Below are positions 38,847 to 38,882 of a stretch of DNA of 38,882 nt, one piece after another. The stretch lies in assembly GCA_036476315.1 (NCBI GenBank), contig JAZGBI010000045.1, positions 1-38,882 on the forward strand, given 5' to 3'. Origin of the DNA: Candidatus Neomarinimicrobiota bacterium. Lineage in GTDB: Bacteria; Fidelibacterota; Marinisomatia; Marinisomatales; S15-B10. The notes under the pieces were generated by a model, which made no database searches, was not told the origin of the DNA, and worked only from the letters and a program-made list of their open reading frames with translations. The number at the start of each line of letters is the position of its first letter. Position 1 is the first letter of the stretch. The translations under genes were made by a program, and so were the position numbers.

Positions 38847-38882
38847 TCAGACTCCCGCTGTTCAGTCGAAGTAATTTCTTTA

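Noticed and set aside
1-38882. CRISPR array, prophage or complete insertion sequence
   Set aside because: No regularly spaced repeats, no phage structural genes and no intact transposase could be found on either strand.

Overview
This 38.9 kb window looks like a chromosomal stretch from an uncultured bacterium of the Fibrobacteres-Chlorobi-Bacteroidetes (FCB) superphylum, most likely the Marinimicrobia/SAR406 type or a close neighbour. The best pointer is a pair of secreted proteins (27976-32805) whose C-termini carry the NYPNPFNP ... WDGxxxxGxxVSAGVYLYR sorting-domain signature typical of that group. Base composition is near 50% G+C and coding density is moderate. No rRNA, phage, complete IS or CRISPR array is visible. 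The taxonomic call is inference.

Layout. 1-1255 (-) is the front of a membrane sensor histidine kinase that leaves the window. 1256-2419 has no convincing gene; it holds palindromic repeats, a decayed gene fragment and a long stem in front of the next gene. 2420-3144 (+) encodes a small membrane protein overlapping a YacP-type NYN endonuclease-like protein. 3224-8112 is an aromatic amino acid catabolism island: phenylalanine hydroxylase (+) faces a four-gene operon (-) of 4-hydroxyphenylpyruvate dioxygenase, fumarylacetoacetase-family hydrolase, homogentisate dioxygenase and a flavin reductase-like protein. Together they take phenylalanine via tyrosine and homogentisate towards fumarate and acetoacetate; transaminase, maleylacetoacetate isomerase and pterin recycling are not in the window. 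8166-9022 is non-coding and rich in perfect palindromes.

9023-19074 carries large membrane or envelope proteins: a DUF5362-like protein, a 1058-residue nucleotide-transporter-like/HEAT/cyclic-nucleotide-binding fusion, a degenerate metallophosphatase fused to four c-type hemes and LysM, a secreted YidD-domain protein, tRNA-Thr(CGT) preceded by a duplicate of its own 5' half, and a 1109-residue CPBP protease with a duplicated extracytoplasmic module. 19085-25811 is mostly minus strand: a PflX-like radical SAM protein, TerB-like and FKBP proteins, a divergent YwqK/MORN-type lipoprotein, a HigBA toxin-antitoxin pair with a clear promoter/operator, an EamA transporter, a small membrane protein, and an SLC13 permease split by one in-frame TGA.

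25953-38571 is plus strand: an SDR enzyme, two small exported proteins (one apparently truncated), the two sorting-domain proteins (choice-of-anchor-B propeller; M28 peptidase), an LCAT-like lipase, an SDR gene remnant, a PQQ dehydrogenase with an inserted cytochrome c, and a small exported heavy-metal-associated-fold protein behind a perfect palindromic operator. A direct repeat of about 160 bp, made of the 3' end of the peptidase gene plus its downstream sequence, brackets the lipase and SDR remnant. The window closes with a TPP riboswitch whose target gene lies beyond the right edge.

The most noteworthy items are the in-frame palindromic insertion in a sorting-domain gene, the 2.6 kb-spaced direct repeat, the degenerate phosphatase/tetraheme/LysM protein, the transporter/HEAT/cNMP fusion, the TGA-split permease and the palindrome-controlled Cys/His-rich HMA-like protein. 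No single wholly new multi-gene system can be demonstrated from sequence alone.
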